NCBI RefSeq assembly: GCF_000004075.3
Contig: NC_026659.2
Coordinates: forward strand, 25,686,272-25,750,271
Direction: 5' to 3'
From: Cucumis sativus
Taxonomy: Eukaryota; Streptophyta; Magnoliopsida; Cucurbitales; Cucurbitaceae
Length of the DNA stretch: 64,000 nucleotides
The translations under genes were made by a program, and so were the position numbers. The notes under the pieces were generated by a model. The model had not been told where the DNA came from, searched no databases, and was given only the letters and a program-made list of their open reading frames with translations. Shown in pieces: positions 63,942 through 64,000 of the stretch; positions within the stretch are counted from its first letter, which is position 1; each line of letters begins with the position of its first letter.

Positions 63942-64000
63942 GTAAGAAAGGTTTTGTATATTATTATTATTATCATTATTATTGGAATATAGTGGTATTA

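Overview
The window is nuclear DNA from a flowering plant. It is AT-rich, genes are split by many GT..AG introns, and the products are plant-specific (galactinol synthase, PERK kinase, DUF1645 protein, peroxisomal naphthoate synthase). The intergenic DNA repeatedly carries a short inverted-repeat element built around CTATC..GATAG blocks that I associate with cucurbit genomes. A Cucurbitaceae species (Cucumis or a close relative) is my best guess, from recall and not from a search.

Layout, left to right: pyroglutamyl-peptidase I-like gene (598-2273, +); two related polygalacturonase genes in tandem (3343-5528 and 11708-14745, +) separated by 6 kb of repeat-bearing DNA; a small protein-like minus-strand block without a visible start (15825-16001); 1,4-dihydroxy-2-naphthoyl-CoA synthase (18414-22946, +); ARF1-type GTPase (24895-26895, +); galactinol synthase (31696-33328, +); pantothenate kinase (34520-37619, +); an intronless poly-Q/Gly-Asn-rich single-pass membrane protein of unknown role (39554-40138, +); a bHLH90-like transcription factor (43506-46002, +); a PERK-type receptor kinase (49683-46629, -); 7 kb of gene-free, repeat-rich DNA; an intronless DUF1645 gene (56697-57296, +); and a beta carbonic anhydrase that runs off the right edge (59604 or 62948 onward, +), apparently with two alternative first exons. 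I reconstructed exon borders by hand from GT/AG sites, reading phase and family similarity. All complete models keep an open frame.

The genes are ordinary, separately transcribed plant genes and do not form a cluster with a shared pathway. The only local relationship is the polygalacturonase pair, which has diverged in exon structure and in its N-terminal region. Mobile DNA is all short and non-coding: Mutator-like MITEs (two with 9-bp flanking duplications), PIF/Harbinger-like MITEs with TAA/TTA flanks, a SINE-like insertion, one solo-LTR-like fossil, and several microsatellites. I saw no transposase, reverse transcriptase, capsid gene, tRNA, rRNA or CRISPR array, and no convincing novel multi-gene system. 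The points most worth following up are the in-frame alternative first exon of the carbonic anhydrase, the start-less minus-strand membrane-protein block, and the well-bounded MITE families.
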